Shown here: in pieces, positions 35,711 through 48,029 of the stretch | Position numbering within the stretch: position 1 is the stretch's first letter | How the letters are laid out: every line of letters starts with the position of its first letter | Translations under genes and position numbers: made by a program | Notes under the pieces: generated by a model | The model's input: only the letters and a program-made list of their open reading frames with translations | Databases searched by the model: none | Told to the model about the DNA's origin: nothing | DNA from: Tachypleus tridentatus | Taxonomy: Eukaryota > Arthropoda > Merostomata > Xiphosura > Limulidae | Direction of reading: 5' to 3' | DNA length: 64,000 nt | NCBI RefSeq assembly: GCF_004210375.1 | Contig: NC_134835.1 | Coordinates: 66,494,447-66,558,446, forward strand

Positions 35711-35924
35711 GATCTGTTTTATTTTTTGTAATATGACTCATCATCTTTATCGACATACCGAAAGTAAGTTTTAAAACAGGTGCGAAACCTTATAGAACTG
35801 TGGAACTTGCTTTGCATTTCAGGCAGTTTAATGTTTTTACACTTAAAAAGGTTTACGGAAACGTCATTCAGTAATGTGTTAGACGTGTTTGAAAAATGTC
35901 ACTTTGTGAAGTTATGCTATTGAG

Positions 35925-36440
35925 ACAAGTAGAAATTATATTACTGGACATTGCTGGCTTGAGGCAAATACAAGTTTTTTTTTTTGTTTCTAGTAGACAT
36001 TGGTGCCTTGAGACAAGTACAAGATCTACTAGTGGACACTGCTGCTTTGATACAAGTACACCTTTTTTCTAGTGGACATTGGTGCCTTGAGACAAGTACA
36101 AAATCTACTAGTGGACACTGCTGCTTTGATACAAGTACACCTTTTTTCTAGTGGACATTGGTGCCTTGAGACAAGTACAAAATCTACTAGTGGACACTGC
36201 TGCTTTAAGACAACTACAAGATCTTATAGTCAAGGATAATATAACCGTGAGACACAGATATGTTGTTTTTATGGACAATACTCACAAGAGACAGGTAAAA
36301 GTAATTTTAGTGGACAGTAATGCTTTGAGACACGTATATGTTCTTGTAAAGGACAACATTCTCTTGAGACAGGTACCATAATATTTTGAGACATACATTT
36401 TCTTATAATTGACAACGCTTTCTTGTGACAAGTACTCGAC
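35925..36440. repeat. 39/40-bp minisatellite with a 79-bp dimer
   Basis: tggtgccttgagacaagtac recurs at 36001, 36080 and 36159, exactly 79 bp apart and almost identical. Each 79-bp block contains two diverged halves (the second with ctgctgctttgatacaagta). Outer units near 35945 and 36230-36440 are diverged 39-42-bp monomers. The open stretch at 36151-36381 reads as a 13-residue repeat (ALRQVQ..LVD) only because three 39-bp units stay in frame; it is not taken as a gene. Confidence 0.9.
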
Positions 36441-37036
36441 GGCCAACTGCCTAGAGACATCTCAAGGGAACGACGTTTTAGTTATTAAATATTTGAAAAT
36501 AGCACACAGATACAACTAGAACATCGTGACGTTATATTATCATTGTTCGGGAACTTTCCTCTGCAATGGTTTCTAATCGACGTATTAAACACACACACAT
36601 ACACGTATATATGAGATAAGTATTTTCTATGCGATATATGACAGACAAATTTAATAATAATTTCACAGTCAAGTGATATTAAAACAGATGTAGTTTTAAT
36701 CAATGTGGTTTTATTACTGTATGTGTTGCAATATTTCAACGAGTGTTCTTTTAGAACGTACACCCAATCATAAATTACTTCGATATTATTGTAGCTCATG
36801 GTCTTGAACCGTTGTAACTATTTCCAAAAGATTTAGTTAATGATAAAAGAATGATGTAATTTTTATTGAGAAATAATTTCCCATTGTTTTGCCTCTTTAG
36901 ATACTTGTGTTATTATGTATTATTACATTCTCAACCTTTTGTGTATATTGTTTAATTTTTGTGTTTTTGTTTTGCTGTATGATAAAATATCTGGGACCAA
37001 AGTCAAAAGATATGTTTGTAGTTTTAAAATGTGAGT
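36441..37036. other. No gene seen
   Basis: AT-rich. The minus-strand open stretch at 36485-36799 has no recognised domain. Confidence 0.35.
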
Positions 37037-37494
37037 TTATTCGAATGTTAATATTCGGTATTTAGATCTTAACAGAAATGGATTATTGAGATAACTATAC
37101 TTCATCTTTTCAAGAGGGCGTTGTTCACGATCTATGGTGACTATAGGAGGATGATTGCCAAGGCCTTTCAGCCTTTTCTTCCACCACTACTTGTAACGGT
37201 TCTGGTTAAATACTATCACTCTGCAATGTAGTTTCCCCTGTAGGAGGCTTTTGGCAACATACTGAGTCATTTCCTCGTGGTATAGTGACGTTATCATGTT
37301 AATCTGATAGTATAAAGAGTTCACCTTGGCATTTTTCTCTACTCTTCGGTTAATTTACCATTATAGCAGTAATTTGAAACCACCACAACTGGCCTACCAT
37401 TTGGATGTGTACTTAAGGATAAGGTTATGAACATGGTTCTTGTGGGTCTAAATCCGGGTGAATGATCTTGTTCACAGTTCTCAAGGGAGATTTG
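37037..37494 (-). pseudogene. Unrecognised degenerate coding region (candidate)
   Basis: On the minus strand one frame runs from about 37350 down to the stop at 37037-37039 with a single internal TAG (37187-37189). The sequence upstream, 37345-37494, is open in another frame, suggesting one frameshift. Residue usage is mixed (P, R, H, V, T) rather than the K/N/I/F bias of random AT-rich DNA. Short readable blocks are THPNGRPVVVVSNYCYNG and PPIVTIDREQRPLEKM. The first faintly recalls FLYWCH-type domains, but the expected W.C residues are absent, so no family is claimed. Chance cannot be excluded. Confidence 0.25.
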
Positions 37495-37503
37495 TATTTT
37501 TAT

Positions 37504-37640
37504 GTACAACCGGCCACTACTTTTATAGATTAATTTAGATTGGATTTTAGGTATAACCGGCCGTTTTCTTTTATATTAATTCCCAACGTATTTTAGGTAT
37601 AACTGGCTACTTTTTTTAGATTAATTCCGATAACAAGATG
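37504..37640. repeat. 46-bp tandem repeat, three units
   Basis: taaccgg/taactgg with flanking ttttaggtata recurs near 37507, 37554 and 37600 (47- and 46-bp steps). A purine-rich tract (aaagaaagaaagataaacc) lies just beyond, at 37694-37739. Confidence 0.7.
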
Positions 37641-40600
37641 CTTAAGTTTGTGGTAATTAGAAGGCAAATCAATCTCACAGTAACTCGACTTTAGCAAAAA
37701 AGAAAGAAAGATAAACCAAAAAGAAAAGAAAAGGGGGATACGTGTATCACGTTTACAAAAGGATCGGCGTAGCTACATAAGGGTAGGTGTACCTATTTGT
37801 TTCAGTTCAACTGATGGCATAAGACACTTTGACTCAACTCGGAGTAAAACGAAATGATTTACTTGGGGCGTATGAGGAGAAACGTACAAGTGATAGGATT
37901 GGGAATGCAGAAGGACTACTGCAGGATCAAAGAAAGAAATTTAATTAAATAAAATGTGTTAAACTGCTTTATTAAGAAGTGAATGGAGTAAAGCATTACT
38001 TGGTCTCAGAATAAAAATAGTAAAAGAAATACCGATTGGTTTTGTTTTTCTCATACCTTATAACGAAGGTGGTGTGGATAAGCCAAAACTTTGTTCACAA
38101 CGGACGTTCTTTCTATAGCAAACCAATAGGAAAATGAGCGTCGAAAGGCAGCAATGTCTCTTCTTTATATGACAATTGAACGTTATCCCTCAAATACAAG
38201 TAGGTCACGTTACAACTACCCCAACCAACAGTAACTTACTTAACCAGTCAAGCTACAGAATGCAACACCACAGGTTGAATTTAACACTTGAACTCATCCC
38301 GTTTTAGAATTTTCCAGAATAGAACACAAACACTTTGTAACTTCTGTAGACGGGAAATTTATAAGAAAGTAAGATAAGTAGTTTGTATGTAGTACAACAC
38401 TACTTTAGCATACCACTGGTAGACCGTTGTGTGGTAATTACATCTTTCCTTGCTGGAATTACATCTCACTTGTCTTAACCGGTTCGACAATAAAGATGTC
38501 CTTTCTTTACTAATATTTCTTGCCTTGCAAACTTTTATAATTGCAAAACAAACACTTGATGGAATGGATGGTTCTGTTATGTATTCCTGTAAGAAGACGT
38601 CAATTTTAGACGCCATCTGCATTTAAAATGTATCACACTTTAGGTGAATTTCAACGAGAGGACATCTGTATAGTCACATACTAGAGGGAATGCCGAGTAA
38701 GTAACTGGTAAATTATGACCAAAGATGCTAAACATCCTTCAGTCGTTTAAGGTAAAATCGTAGTATTTGTCTTATGTAACATTTTATGTATTTCTAATTT
38801 TATACAAAATGAAAAAAATCATTGATACTATTTCCACATTTTTTGTTATAGTTAACGTCAAGAACTTGATGCAAAGCTGCACCTCGTGGATGAACGCTTC
38901 CTGGTTAAAGTTTGGTTCCGGATCCATTTATTACACTTGACTATGCTATGAGATGCGCTTTCATCGTGAAATTAAGATGAAACGTCGTAATATTTCCAGC
39001 CTGCCTACTCGAGGTACTGTATTGTTCTAATAATAAAAACATTAGGTAAGTCAATTGACGAAGCACCTCTGGTGCGTTGCATTCTGTACTACCTATGAGA
39101 GTAAACATTCAGTTTCTTTGTGTGCGTAAGCTTTAATATTAGTAGAATTTTGCATACGGCCGAGGATTAACTTAACTATAATATTTTGTAAGCGATTGTT
39201 TGTAGAAGAGATATTTTCCTAGAAGTAATAATTATGTTCAGAATTTAAGTCAGTTCGTGCTCCGATGAAACTTCAAACAGACTGAGAAACGCCTTGTATT
39301 CATAAAATACCTTTTAGTTGCCTATTCTTTACTCTTTGACGTCAAATATTGGAAGTTATTGTAAACTCTCATTATAATAAACTCAAGATATATTTAATTT
39401 CATCATATCGTTATGGAAAACCAGCATCTGGTCCAACAGGCCTTACATATAAGAAAGGGAATTAAACTGAAAAGTTGAACGCTAAAAACACTGAAAGAGC
39501 AGCACTATAAAAGACGTGTGCTCATGGTAAGAACTGCTGCTACCTCCTATATATTTTATCTTGAAATGCTTTTAGGAAATTTTTTGTAAACAATTGTATT
39601 GCTCTGTATTGGATATTAATGACAGTTACTTGATCTCCAGACGAGCTTTTACTCTTGATATTTTTACTTCATAATTGGTTTCAATGTTTCAACTTTCACG
39701 TCACTGAAGTAAAAGTATTCACATCGACCATACTGTATATAACTATTTACGTGACACTCATGAGATGTATATTAAACGAACTCTCGAGTTTCCCGCATAT
39801 TTTACTGGTTAAGTTTAATTGTTTATTTCTGGAAGATATATCTATTCTTCCTAGACATTTCTCGGAGTGTCGTTGCAAGCCCATGCTTTTTTGCACATGA
39901 CATGATTACGAACCAATTCTTACGAACACTTGGAATTCATAAAACATTTTATTCTTTGCATGACTCTTCTATGTTAAACATTGGTAATTAATGTAAACTG
40001 TCATGATAATTAACCCAAATGCATACATAACTGCATCATTACGTTATGGCAACCACTCTATCAGTTAAAGTACGTTTAGAGTTATTTTTTAGCCACAGGC
40101 TATTAAAAAGCATATCCTGGTTATCCACTATTGTCTACTTCTTTACAGTTTAGTTTTCTTTAGTATGGTGAAGATTAGAGTTGTTTCCTCGTGAAAATGA
40201 CTAATCTTTCATAAAATGCAGTTTTTGAAGACTGAACAGCAAACTTCAGGATTTATGCTGTTAAAATTCAGAGTTTAATTCCTGCGGTGGACAAACTTTT
40301 TTGTTAGCCCTGATCATTTAGATCAAATTGTTGAAATTAATTATAAGCTTTTAAATAAGTATTGAGCTTGAAATGTACATATTTTGGATGTCATTATTTT
40401 TTATTGTAGTTATAAAAGTGCCAACAGGTGTCGCATGGCTTAAGTAATTTAAGTTAAAGGTAATTTAACTCTGAGAGTGTAATAAATCAACTAATTCTTT
40501 TTTACACGACAGAATATTTCAATTTTAAAGTCAGAAAAAAACATCAATAAAGAGATAGTTATACTTCAGTCTTTGAACTGAAGTATTTTGGGGACGACCT

Positions 40601-40907
40601 CACTAATTTGATGAAAAGTAAAAACTTTTAGTTAACTGGAGAGACACATCTGACTAAAGGGTCAGGTGCTTGTTATAAGTTCAACGCGTGAACATAAATT
40701 CTTGTTGTTGTTTGACTTCTCACAGGAAATTATCTTATAGTAATCATGAATTTTATTCTAATTATGTTTACTTTTAGTCTGTTTTCAACTTAGTTTTCAG
40801 CCAGGATATCGTTTTACTTGTTAATTCTTGTGCCAGTCTCAGGGAATAAACCCAGAATTTTAACGTTTTATCTCGCAAGGTTATCATTAAGCGATTGGGG
40901 AATACAT
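37641..40907. other. No supported gene
   Basis: 38100-38640 has low stop density on both strands, including an 87-codon minus-strand open stretch at 38359-38622 with an ATG in cagatggcg context, but no known motif. 40255-40310 has a worn SINE-head-like motif (taattcctgcggtggac). The rest is AT-rich. Confidence 0.3.
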
Positions 40908-41037
40908 TATTAGTTTGATGTTAAGTAAAAAGCTACACGATGAATTATCCGTGCCTTAACCACCTCAGGTATCGAAACCCGATTGTTAGCGTTATAAGGC
41001 GAAACTTAACGCTGAATCACTCGAGGGAAAACTTTTA
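40908..41037 (-). mobile_element. SINE family C copy
   Basis: tagtttgatgttaagtaaaa agctacacgatgaattatcc ... aggtatcgaaacccgattgt tagcgttataagg ... gctgaatcactcgaggg: reversed family C. Confidence 0.7.
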
Positions 41038-41110
41038 GAATCGTACTTGTTGAGTTGATCTAATGTATTAACTTAACCTACGAAGTCTGAGTGCTGAGAC
41101 AGTAACAAAC

Positions 41111-41386
41111 CTGTTTGTTTGTTTTTTTAATTCTGCGCAAAGCTACACGTGGGTTATCTGCGCTAGCCGTCCATAATTTATCAGTGTAAGATTAGAGGGA
41201 AGGCAGCTAGTCATCACTATCCACCGTCAACCTCAGGGAATACTATTTTACCAACGAATAGTGAGATGAACCACACATTATAACGTCCTCATGGGTGAAA
41301 GGGCGAGCGTCTTTGGTGTGACGGGGATTCGAATATGCGACTCTCAGATTACGAATCGATCGCCTCGACCACCGGGCCATACATGC
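41111..41386 (-). mobile_element. SINE family A copy with TSD
   Basis: Tail ctgtttgtttgttttttt, middle, head gacggggattcgaatatgcg ... caccgggccatacatgc. Flanked by cagtaacaaac (41100-41110) and cagtaactaac (41387-41397), an 11-bp target duplication with one mismatch. Confidence 0.9.
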
Positions 41387-41413
41387 CAGTAACTAACTAG
41401 CCACATACAAACT

Positions 41414-41677
41414 GGGTCGAGGGCAGCCAAATTTTGAGCGTGTCTGATTGTGGAGTTAAGGTTTTGAGGAGTGTATCTCGTTACCGCTGAAAAAAATCGC
41501 GCTCTGCACTTTGGAGCCGTGGATGCGTTATAAGAATTACTGTCAAATCCTACTATTCGATGTGACAAGAGAAACGCAAGAGTTGGCGGTGGTTGGTATT
41601 TCCTAGCTGTCTTTCCTTTAGTCTATCACTTCACAAATATCCCTCGTGTACCTTTGCGCGAGATCCAATAAACAAAC
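41414..41677 (+). mobile_element. SINE family D copy
   Basis: gggtcgagggcagcc ... gtgtctgattgtggagttaa (tRNA-like part, worn), ggagccgtggatgcgttata, ctactattcgatgtgacaag, agagttggcggtgg, then the family A-like tail ctcgtgtacctttgcgcgag. The minus-strand open stretch at 41344-41568 is a shadow of it. Confidence 0.75.
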
Positions 41678-42796
41678 TACAAACTTTCTTTACATTTGTC
41701 ACAAACACTGTGTGACATGTGATTAGGCAAGTGTTATCCTTGTTTTCGAAAAATAGTCTTCAATTAACCCTGATTTTAAATCATCAAAACACTTGAAGAA
41801 AGACACTTACTGATTAAAAGTTTCACACCTAATCACAATTAACAACGAAGAACCGTTCGTGTTTTGAAATTACGCACTATAGGTTTTAAAGACTGTCGCT
41901 AAAAATTCTCGACAACAATCATAGTGACATGCTACTGTATAAAAAATTAAGAAAGTATCTGATGTATTTAGTTGTATTTAGAAATTACTACAGATATGAT
42001 GTAGGTGAGTGTAAGTGGAAAAGGGGGTTAGTGGATAAACAGCTGAGGGTGGCAAACACTCATGTGAGATGCATACTTTAGATATAGAACAAAATTTCAA
42101 TTATCAACCCCAAAATTAAAAACGAAGAACCAGTACTAACGTTTTTTGTTTGTTTATATTGTTTATGCAACAGAACAGAATGTAAGTTGTTTTACAATCA
42201 GATACAAAGAGTGGAGGAAGGGTGAATTTTGTATTGGGGCTGCAGTGCCCAGTTGTTAGTATAAGAACTACGTTTGAAAGAATGTATAGCAAACTGATAA
42301 TGTTTGTCGGATGGAAAAATTGATAAGACTGGTTATAGCGATAATAGTACCTAATAACTAATGTAATTATAAAACCCAATAATTTAAAAAACTAAAAACA
42401 AGAAGATAAAATAATTAAAATATTTAAAAATAAACGAATAATTACAAAACAAGATTAATTGACTTAATACTACTGAAATACTCGGCCTGAGGTAAGACTA
42501 ATAATAATTTTAATGCGTGGACTCTTAAAGTGCTTAGGATACAAAGAGCACAACTAAGTAGTCCATTCGACTTGAATTTCCACCACCTTCGTTACCATTA
42601 ATAAGAAATTACACCTTTTCACATCCAGTTTCCACATTTTATAATATCTAAGAAATCGAAAACAAAACACTGATTTCCAAGCGCAATTCTAAATCATAAA
42701 ACGTTTTCTCCGGTAACAGATAAGAGATTAAAATAAATGGGGAAAATAAGACTTATTTATTAAGTACTTTGTTGTATCTAGATTTTGTGTCAGAAG
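41678..42796. other. No gene seen
   Basis: AT-rich spacer. Confidence 0.4.
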
Positions 42797-43070
42797 TGTT
42801 TGTTTTGAATTTTAGCGCAAAGCTACACGAGGGCTATCTGCGCTAGCCGTTCATAATTTAGCAGTGTAAGACTAGAGTGAGAACGTTTTAATGTGACAAT
42901 CATTCCTACTGTTCGTTAAATAAAGAGTAGCCTAAGAGGTAGCGGTGATGACTAGCTGCCTTCCCTCCAGTCTTACAATGCTAAAAGGGTGAGCATGTTG
43001 GTGTGACGGAGGATCGAACCCGCGACCCTCAGATTACGACTCGAGCGCCCTAACCACTTGGCCATCCTGA
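42797..43070 (-). mobile_element. SINE family A copy with an internal inversion
   Basis: Left part (42797-42880) is the tail and middle in minus orientation. 42882-42985 is the middle in plus orientation (aatgtgacaatcattcctac ... ctagctgccttccctccagt). 42986-43070 is the head, again in minus orientation (gaggatcgaacccgcgaccc). Thus about 104 bp inside the element is reversed. About 20-25 bases around the cttacac/tgtaag block are present on both sides of the left junction. Confidence 0.85.
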
Positions 43071-43239
43071 TGAAATGAGGGTAGCATGTAATATTTTAAA
43101 GAAATCTTTGATTACTTAAACTAATTACGGTTGGTAAAGAGTTTAGAAAGAACTTAATGTAGAACGTAATTAAGATTCTTAAACCTTTTTTTCTAAAAAT
43201 ATGGAAGCAAGCCTTCAAATTATCTCCAAAGTTGAGCAT

Positions 43240-43425
43240 GGCATACGTGAGTGCTGTATGTACAGAATACAAGATCTCATACGTGGGTGCTGTATGTACA
43301 GAATACAAAATCTCATACGTGGGTGCTGTATGTACAGAATACAAGATCTTATACGTAGGTGCTGTATGTACAGAATACGAGATCTCCTACGTGGGTGTTA
43401 TCTCTATAGAATACAAGAACACATG
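43240..43425. repeat. 36-bp minisatellite, five units
   Basis: gtgctgtatgtacagaatac recurs at 43251, 43287, 43323 and 43359, with a worn unit at 43395: a strict 36-bp period. Since 36 is divisible by three, repetitive open frames appear in several frames on both strands (43096-43543); these are not genes. Related worn sequence resumes at about 43590-43700, past a family C SINE. Confidence 0.92.
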
Positions 43426-43454
43426 GTATGCGTATGTATTATTTCTAAAAAATG

Positions 43455-43586
43455 GTTCGTTTGCTTGTTTGGTATTAAGAACAAAGCTGCATAATGGGCT
43501 ATCTGTGTTCTGCCTACCACGTGTATCAAAACCCGGTTTCTAACGATGTGAGTCAGTAAACATACCGCTGTGCCACTAGAGGGCAC
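43455..43586 (-). mobile_element. SINE family C copy, inside the 36-bp repeat zone
   Basis: ttcgtttgcttgtttggtat ... aacaaagctgcataatgggc tatctgtgttctgcctacca, gtatcaaaacccggtttcta, taccgctgtgccactagagg. The best-preserved family C copy here, with related repeat sequence on both sides. Confidence 0.85.
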
Positions 43587-44502
43587 AAGAAAATGGAATT
43601 CAAGACATGCGTGTATGTTATCTTTATTGGACGTAACTCATGACGTGCGTGTATGTAATCTGTATGGTCTTACTAGATACATGGGTCTCTATAGATATGA
43701 ACACTTGGTCGGTAACTTTCGAAGAATAAGGTAAGGTATGTACTGATCCGTTATCAACTTTGAAATAAGTCAGCTCATTGTGGCGATACGTTTTGCTCTT
43801 CAATGGTGTCATTTGAATGATGTCACCTTCTCTTTAAGATAAAGAAAGGGTTATTAAAAACAGTTATGCTCGTTTCTGTAGTGAAACGAATCTTTGTGAT
43901 GAGAAACCTATAAATGTAGCAAATGCTATAGTAAGACGACTGGGAGAACAAAGCCAGAACCATTCGAGTAAAGACATGCTATTTTTGTAATAGAATATTA
44001 TTTAGTCTGTTCACATATAATATAAATTACCAGTTATCACAAAAAAAACAACATACAAACACAACTCCCTTGAGGTTTTTATCACACGTTCATGTTACTA
44101 TATTTGCCAACAGAGATCGACGTACTGATTAAAAATATAATGAATACAAGAAATTATAAAGGAAAAATAATTTCGATTTGAGTCTTGCGAATAACAGCAA
44201 TGTTATTTCAGGAAAATAAACATTTATGAAGTTTGATAACTTCATTATACTGAACCACTAACCACATACAGGATCGCAACTTATTTTAAAGTGAACTGTA
44301 CGTAAATATCATTAGTACTTCTTGTTGGTGTCTCTTCCTGAAACACCTCGTTAAGAGCACAAAAGAATTTTGCTCTTACTTGTAGAGAAGGGAATACAGT
44401 AGACCTTGGGAATTACATTTGTAAAAAATAAACACATTACGTATGCGACAGGTTAACTGACTGAGGTACTTAGTGATTTGTAATTCTATACTCAAGGCAA
44501 AC
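43587..44502. other. No gene seen
   Basis: 43590-43700 has worn 36-bp-type repeats (gtgcgtgtatgta). The rest is unassigned. Confidence 0.4.
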
Positions 44503-44910
44503 ATGACTGTGAAAAGGCCTGGAACAGCTGTTAATGGAAGTCAAAATACTGTAGAGGAGAAAGCTTAGGAGCTACACTTGCAGCTCCAGTTTAATTACGG
44601 AATAATGAAAGTCATCAGTAAATGTTTCCAAACTCTGATTAGTTTCCTGGGCACCTTGAGGTCACGATGTCCATTTTGCCAAATCATGAAGTCTGATAAC
44701 TATAAGAAGACAAGGCGTAACCAGGCTTCATTTTCTACCCACTTTCATCAAGATTTATGATTTTTTGTTAAAACCTGTCCAGAACAGACAAGGTTGTTTT
44801 CAGTTCTTTTAAAGATATACCTATTATATTACCAGAGAAATGGTTCATTAACGGTGAGAATTTATATAAAAAAAGGATACTTCATTAATCTAATGTTGGC
44901 AAGGCTATAG
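44503..44910 (+). pseudogene. Unrecognised degenerate coding region (weak)
   Basis: From an ATG at 44503, one frame runs 135 codons to the TAG at 44908 with only two internal stops (44566 and 44758), fewer than expected in this base composition. Readable blocks are MTVKRPGTAVNGSQNTVEE and LRSRCPFCQIMKSDN. No family recognised. Chance or a decayed element are both possible. Confidence 0.18.
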
Positions 44911-46117
44911 TAACAGCACTCTAAATCCAAAGTGTGGATTACTTCCTTTTAGTTAAAACAATCTGTTTTAATTCTTTCCTTATTTAGTCATGTTTTCTAA
45001 ATATTTAAAACTTGATGCAGTTGGAGACATGCATTTTAAATAAGTAGTACAGCGAAACAGTTCGTATTTGAATTTCGTTAATGGATTATGCATTTAAATG
45101 TTATAAATATTATAGTACAGTGAAAGTAAAACCTGTGTGAGAATGGATCGATCGAGTTGTGTTACTGCAGAAGTTAATAGATTTTTGTGTTAAAATTAGA
45201 TCAATTTTAAACTGAAACTTTGCTACCACATTTAGTTAATTTGAAGCAAAGTTGCTTGAGACCTTTTATCTTCTCAGCCTATTTTAAGGGCGAATTGTTG
45301 ATAACGTATTAAAACTTCTCATTTCTTATTCTTTTAAGTTCAAGATTACAGGGGAAGTTTAAAAATCACCATACGTGATTTTTAAAACACATTTCTTTTA
45401 ACATTTCAATGCTCATCAGTAGTTTAAAATAACGTCACAGATGAACTTTTTAAAGTTACTAAGTGGCAAGAGAGATTTAGATATCTTTTATATTCTGTAA
45501 AGGCACAAGACGTAGACCTGACTTGGCGTGTTTATTAATTAACTGTGGTGTGCAGCGTTAAAAACTCAAACAATGCAGTATTTATATGGACTTTTAACCT
45601 ACGAAATCTTAACCAATGTACTATAGATGTTAACATGCAGGTGGCTTTCTGTTAACTACAGTGCTCGTAACACGGCAGCTTAGAAAAAGTAAAAGTCAGT
45701 GTTACGGAGCCATTATTGTGTAGAGAGAACTCGTGGCCAACTTTAATTAAGTGACAGTAAGTAGATGCATTTATTATTTATGGCAATTTTGGTTACATAA
45801 TGTGAACATATGATGACAAGGACTGATCTAGAAGTGGTCTGAGCACCTTAAGTTCCAGAAGATTTTAAACAATAAAAACGTCTTGTAATGCAGACAATGA
45901 TTACGGCCACAAGTGGTTAGAAATAAATTGGTGATTTCGTCCGGATATGGTGATAAATCAGTTCAGTTAGTTTGTTTTCCTGCAGTATTTTGTACAAAGC
46001 ACTAACTAGACTAGTTAGAAATTAGGGTTGTTGTCAAGGGAGGAAAATAAATTGAGTCTCATAACTTATATTACTTTAGTAAACAGTTTGATGTAAATGA
46101 CTGCCATAATATTCATG
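44911..46117. other. No gene seen
   Basis: AT-rich spacer. Confidence 0.4.
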
Positions 46118-46270
46118 GGGTCGAGCGTGGGCGAGTGGTTAGCGTGCTCGAACTGTGAAACCTAGGGTTCACGGCTTGCGTCCCTTTGCCGCACAAAAGC
46201 TCTTCGCACTAGGGGGTCATGGGTGCATTACAAAAGTGACAGCCAAACCTCACTATTCAATTGCAACCAC
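46118..46270 (+). mobile_element. SINE family D, 5' part
   Basis: gggtcgagcgtgggcgagtg gttagcgtgctcgaactgtg ... gggttcacggcttgcgtccc tttgccgcacaaaag ... aaacctcactattcaattgc. The best-preserved D head in the window; the tail is lost. Confidence 0.8.
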
Positions 46271-47454
46271 ATACAACTAACTCTCTTGATCCGGGATTGT
46301 TCCGAAACGGTTGTATATATTTAGTAGTTTTATGCGGTTTGTTAAAACTTAATTAGTCACATCAGTTAAATCTGATCTCAAACCTACATATTTCTTCTGA
46401 ATAAATAATCCAGCTCAGTTTTATAAAACAAGTAATATCTCAAAAGTAAATTCTTAATTTTGTTTTATGGAAACAACTGTATAAGAACTACTTTATATAC
46501 GCGTAATGTTACAATGATTGGTGCATTTTTTCCTTTTAAATCATTACAGTACGCATACCCAATATGTGCAAGTTCAAGTTTACAACCGTGTTGAAGTATG
46601 TATGACTTGGTAATTTTCAAATAACCTTTCACATCTTTTAAGATTTTCTGTCGAGTCATCCTAAATTATTCCGTTTTTTTGCACACTAAATGTCTATCAT
46701 TACCTATTTTACAAATCATGCTTGTTCGAGAACTCTCTTAAAACATCAATAAAATACGAAAAGAAAATTTTTCTTACTTTCTCAAAAATCTGTGTACACA
46801 AATATATGTTATTAGTTGGCGGTAAACGTATCACAGAGTATATACATATGAAGAACAATAGAATACACTGCGTAAAACTGGCGAGACCAATAATACAACA
46901 CACAAGGAAACTTTATCGGAAATCATACACAATTTCGTTTTTTATTCCTCTCGCATGTAATGGTTATTGTGATGTTTACAAAGGAAATATTCTTGGCTAG
47001 TCCCAAAGAGATACAAGACTGAATGGACTTGCACATTTACACCAAGTCTGACTTCTTTATAAAAACACATTTGTCTTACAGGATACACCTTTACGCAGAA
47101 GAGTATTCCTGTATTGCACAGTGCAATCTCGATTAGTAGTAAATATAAATACTGTATGATATTATACATTATATCCTTGTGTGGTATCGTGTATCGTGTT
47201 GTACATTTGATACAGGTTAAAATAATGTTTACTGTATTTATTTTACTAATAACATTACGCTTTTTTAAGTAATATATTTAACCTTTACAGATGCTTATGT
47301 AATTCATAAATACGATATATAACTTTTTTTGAATTCTAGTAACGGAAGTATTTGTGAGTTGTATTGCAACCTGATTAAAAACAAACAAGCATTTTCTTCT
47401 TTAGTTTCACGTCACCTTGATCTTGAAATTTTGAAGACTTATTTGCACGTTTAC
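46271..47454. other. No gene seen
   Basis: Overlapping short open stretches on both strands at 46465-47169 show no motifs. Confidence 0.35.
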
Positions 47455-47684
47455 TGAATTCCGCGCAAAACAACACGAGGACTGTCTGCACTAGGCTTGA
47501 AGTTATCGACTGAAGATAAGGCAATTAACACTACCTTCCGCTAATTCTAGGGCTGCTCTTTTACCGACGAATAGTGGAATTTACTGTCACAGCTGAAGCG
47601 GGCGAATAAGTTCTTTGACGGGATTTGAACTCGCGACCCACACATTGCTAGTCGAGTGTCTTAATCACCAGAACATTCCAGGCC
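47455..47684 (-). mobile_element. SINE family A copy, old
   Basis: gaattccgcgcaaaacaaca cgaggactgtctgcactagg ... ctcttttaccgacgaatagt ... gacgggatttgaactcgcga ... gaacattccaggcc. More diverged than the other copies, with a middle deletion. Confidence 0.82.
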
Positions 47685-47796
47685 AATCCTGAGGATAAGC
47701 TGGGATATTTCTAATTAAGAGGCATAGTAGTGAATAGATAGACCATTTTCACGCATAATATAATGTCCTATAATTTGATCAATGATTATTTGATTG

Positions 47797-48007
47797 TTAG
47801 TTTTTGAGTTTCACTCAAAGCTACACGAGGGCTATTTGCGCTTGCCGTCCCTAATTTGCAGTTTAAGACTAGAGGGAAGGCAGCTAGTCATCACCACCCA
47901 TCGCCAACCCTTGAGTTACTCTTTTACCAACTTATAGTAGGATTTACCGTCACATTATAAAGCCACCACGGCTGAAAGAGCGAGAATGTTTGGTGTGACG
48001 GCGGTTT
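47797..48007 (-). mobile_element. SINE family A copy, head truncated
   Basis: Tail and middle are complete in minus orientation up to tttggtgtgacggcggttt; the outer half of the tRNA-like head is absent. A family D SINE follows directly. Confidence 0.88.
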
Positions 48008-48029
48008 GATCGATGAAATTGTGGCTTAC

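Noticed and set aside
36151..36381. Repeat-protein-like ORF (ALRQVQ repeats)
   Set aside because: The peptide repeat is a by-product of a 39-bp minisatellite.
38359..38622. 87-codon minus-strand open stretch starting in cagatggcg context
   Set aside because: No known domain and the opposite strand is equally open nearby. Kept only as a note in the spacer entry.
43096..43543. Three overlapping repetitive ORFs on both strands
   Set aside because: All follow from a 36-bp tandem repeat, which leaves every non-stop frame open.
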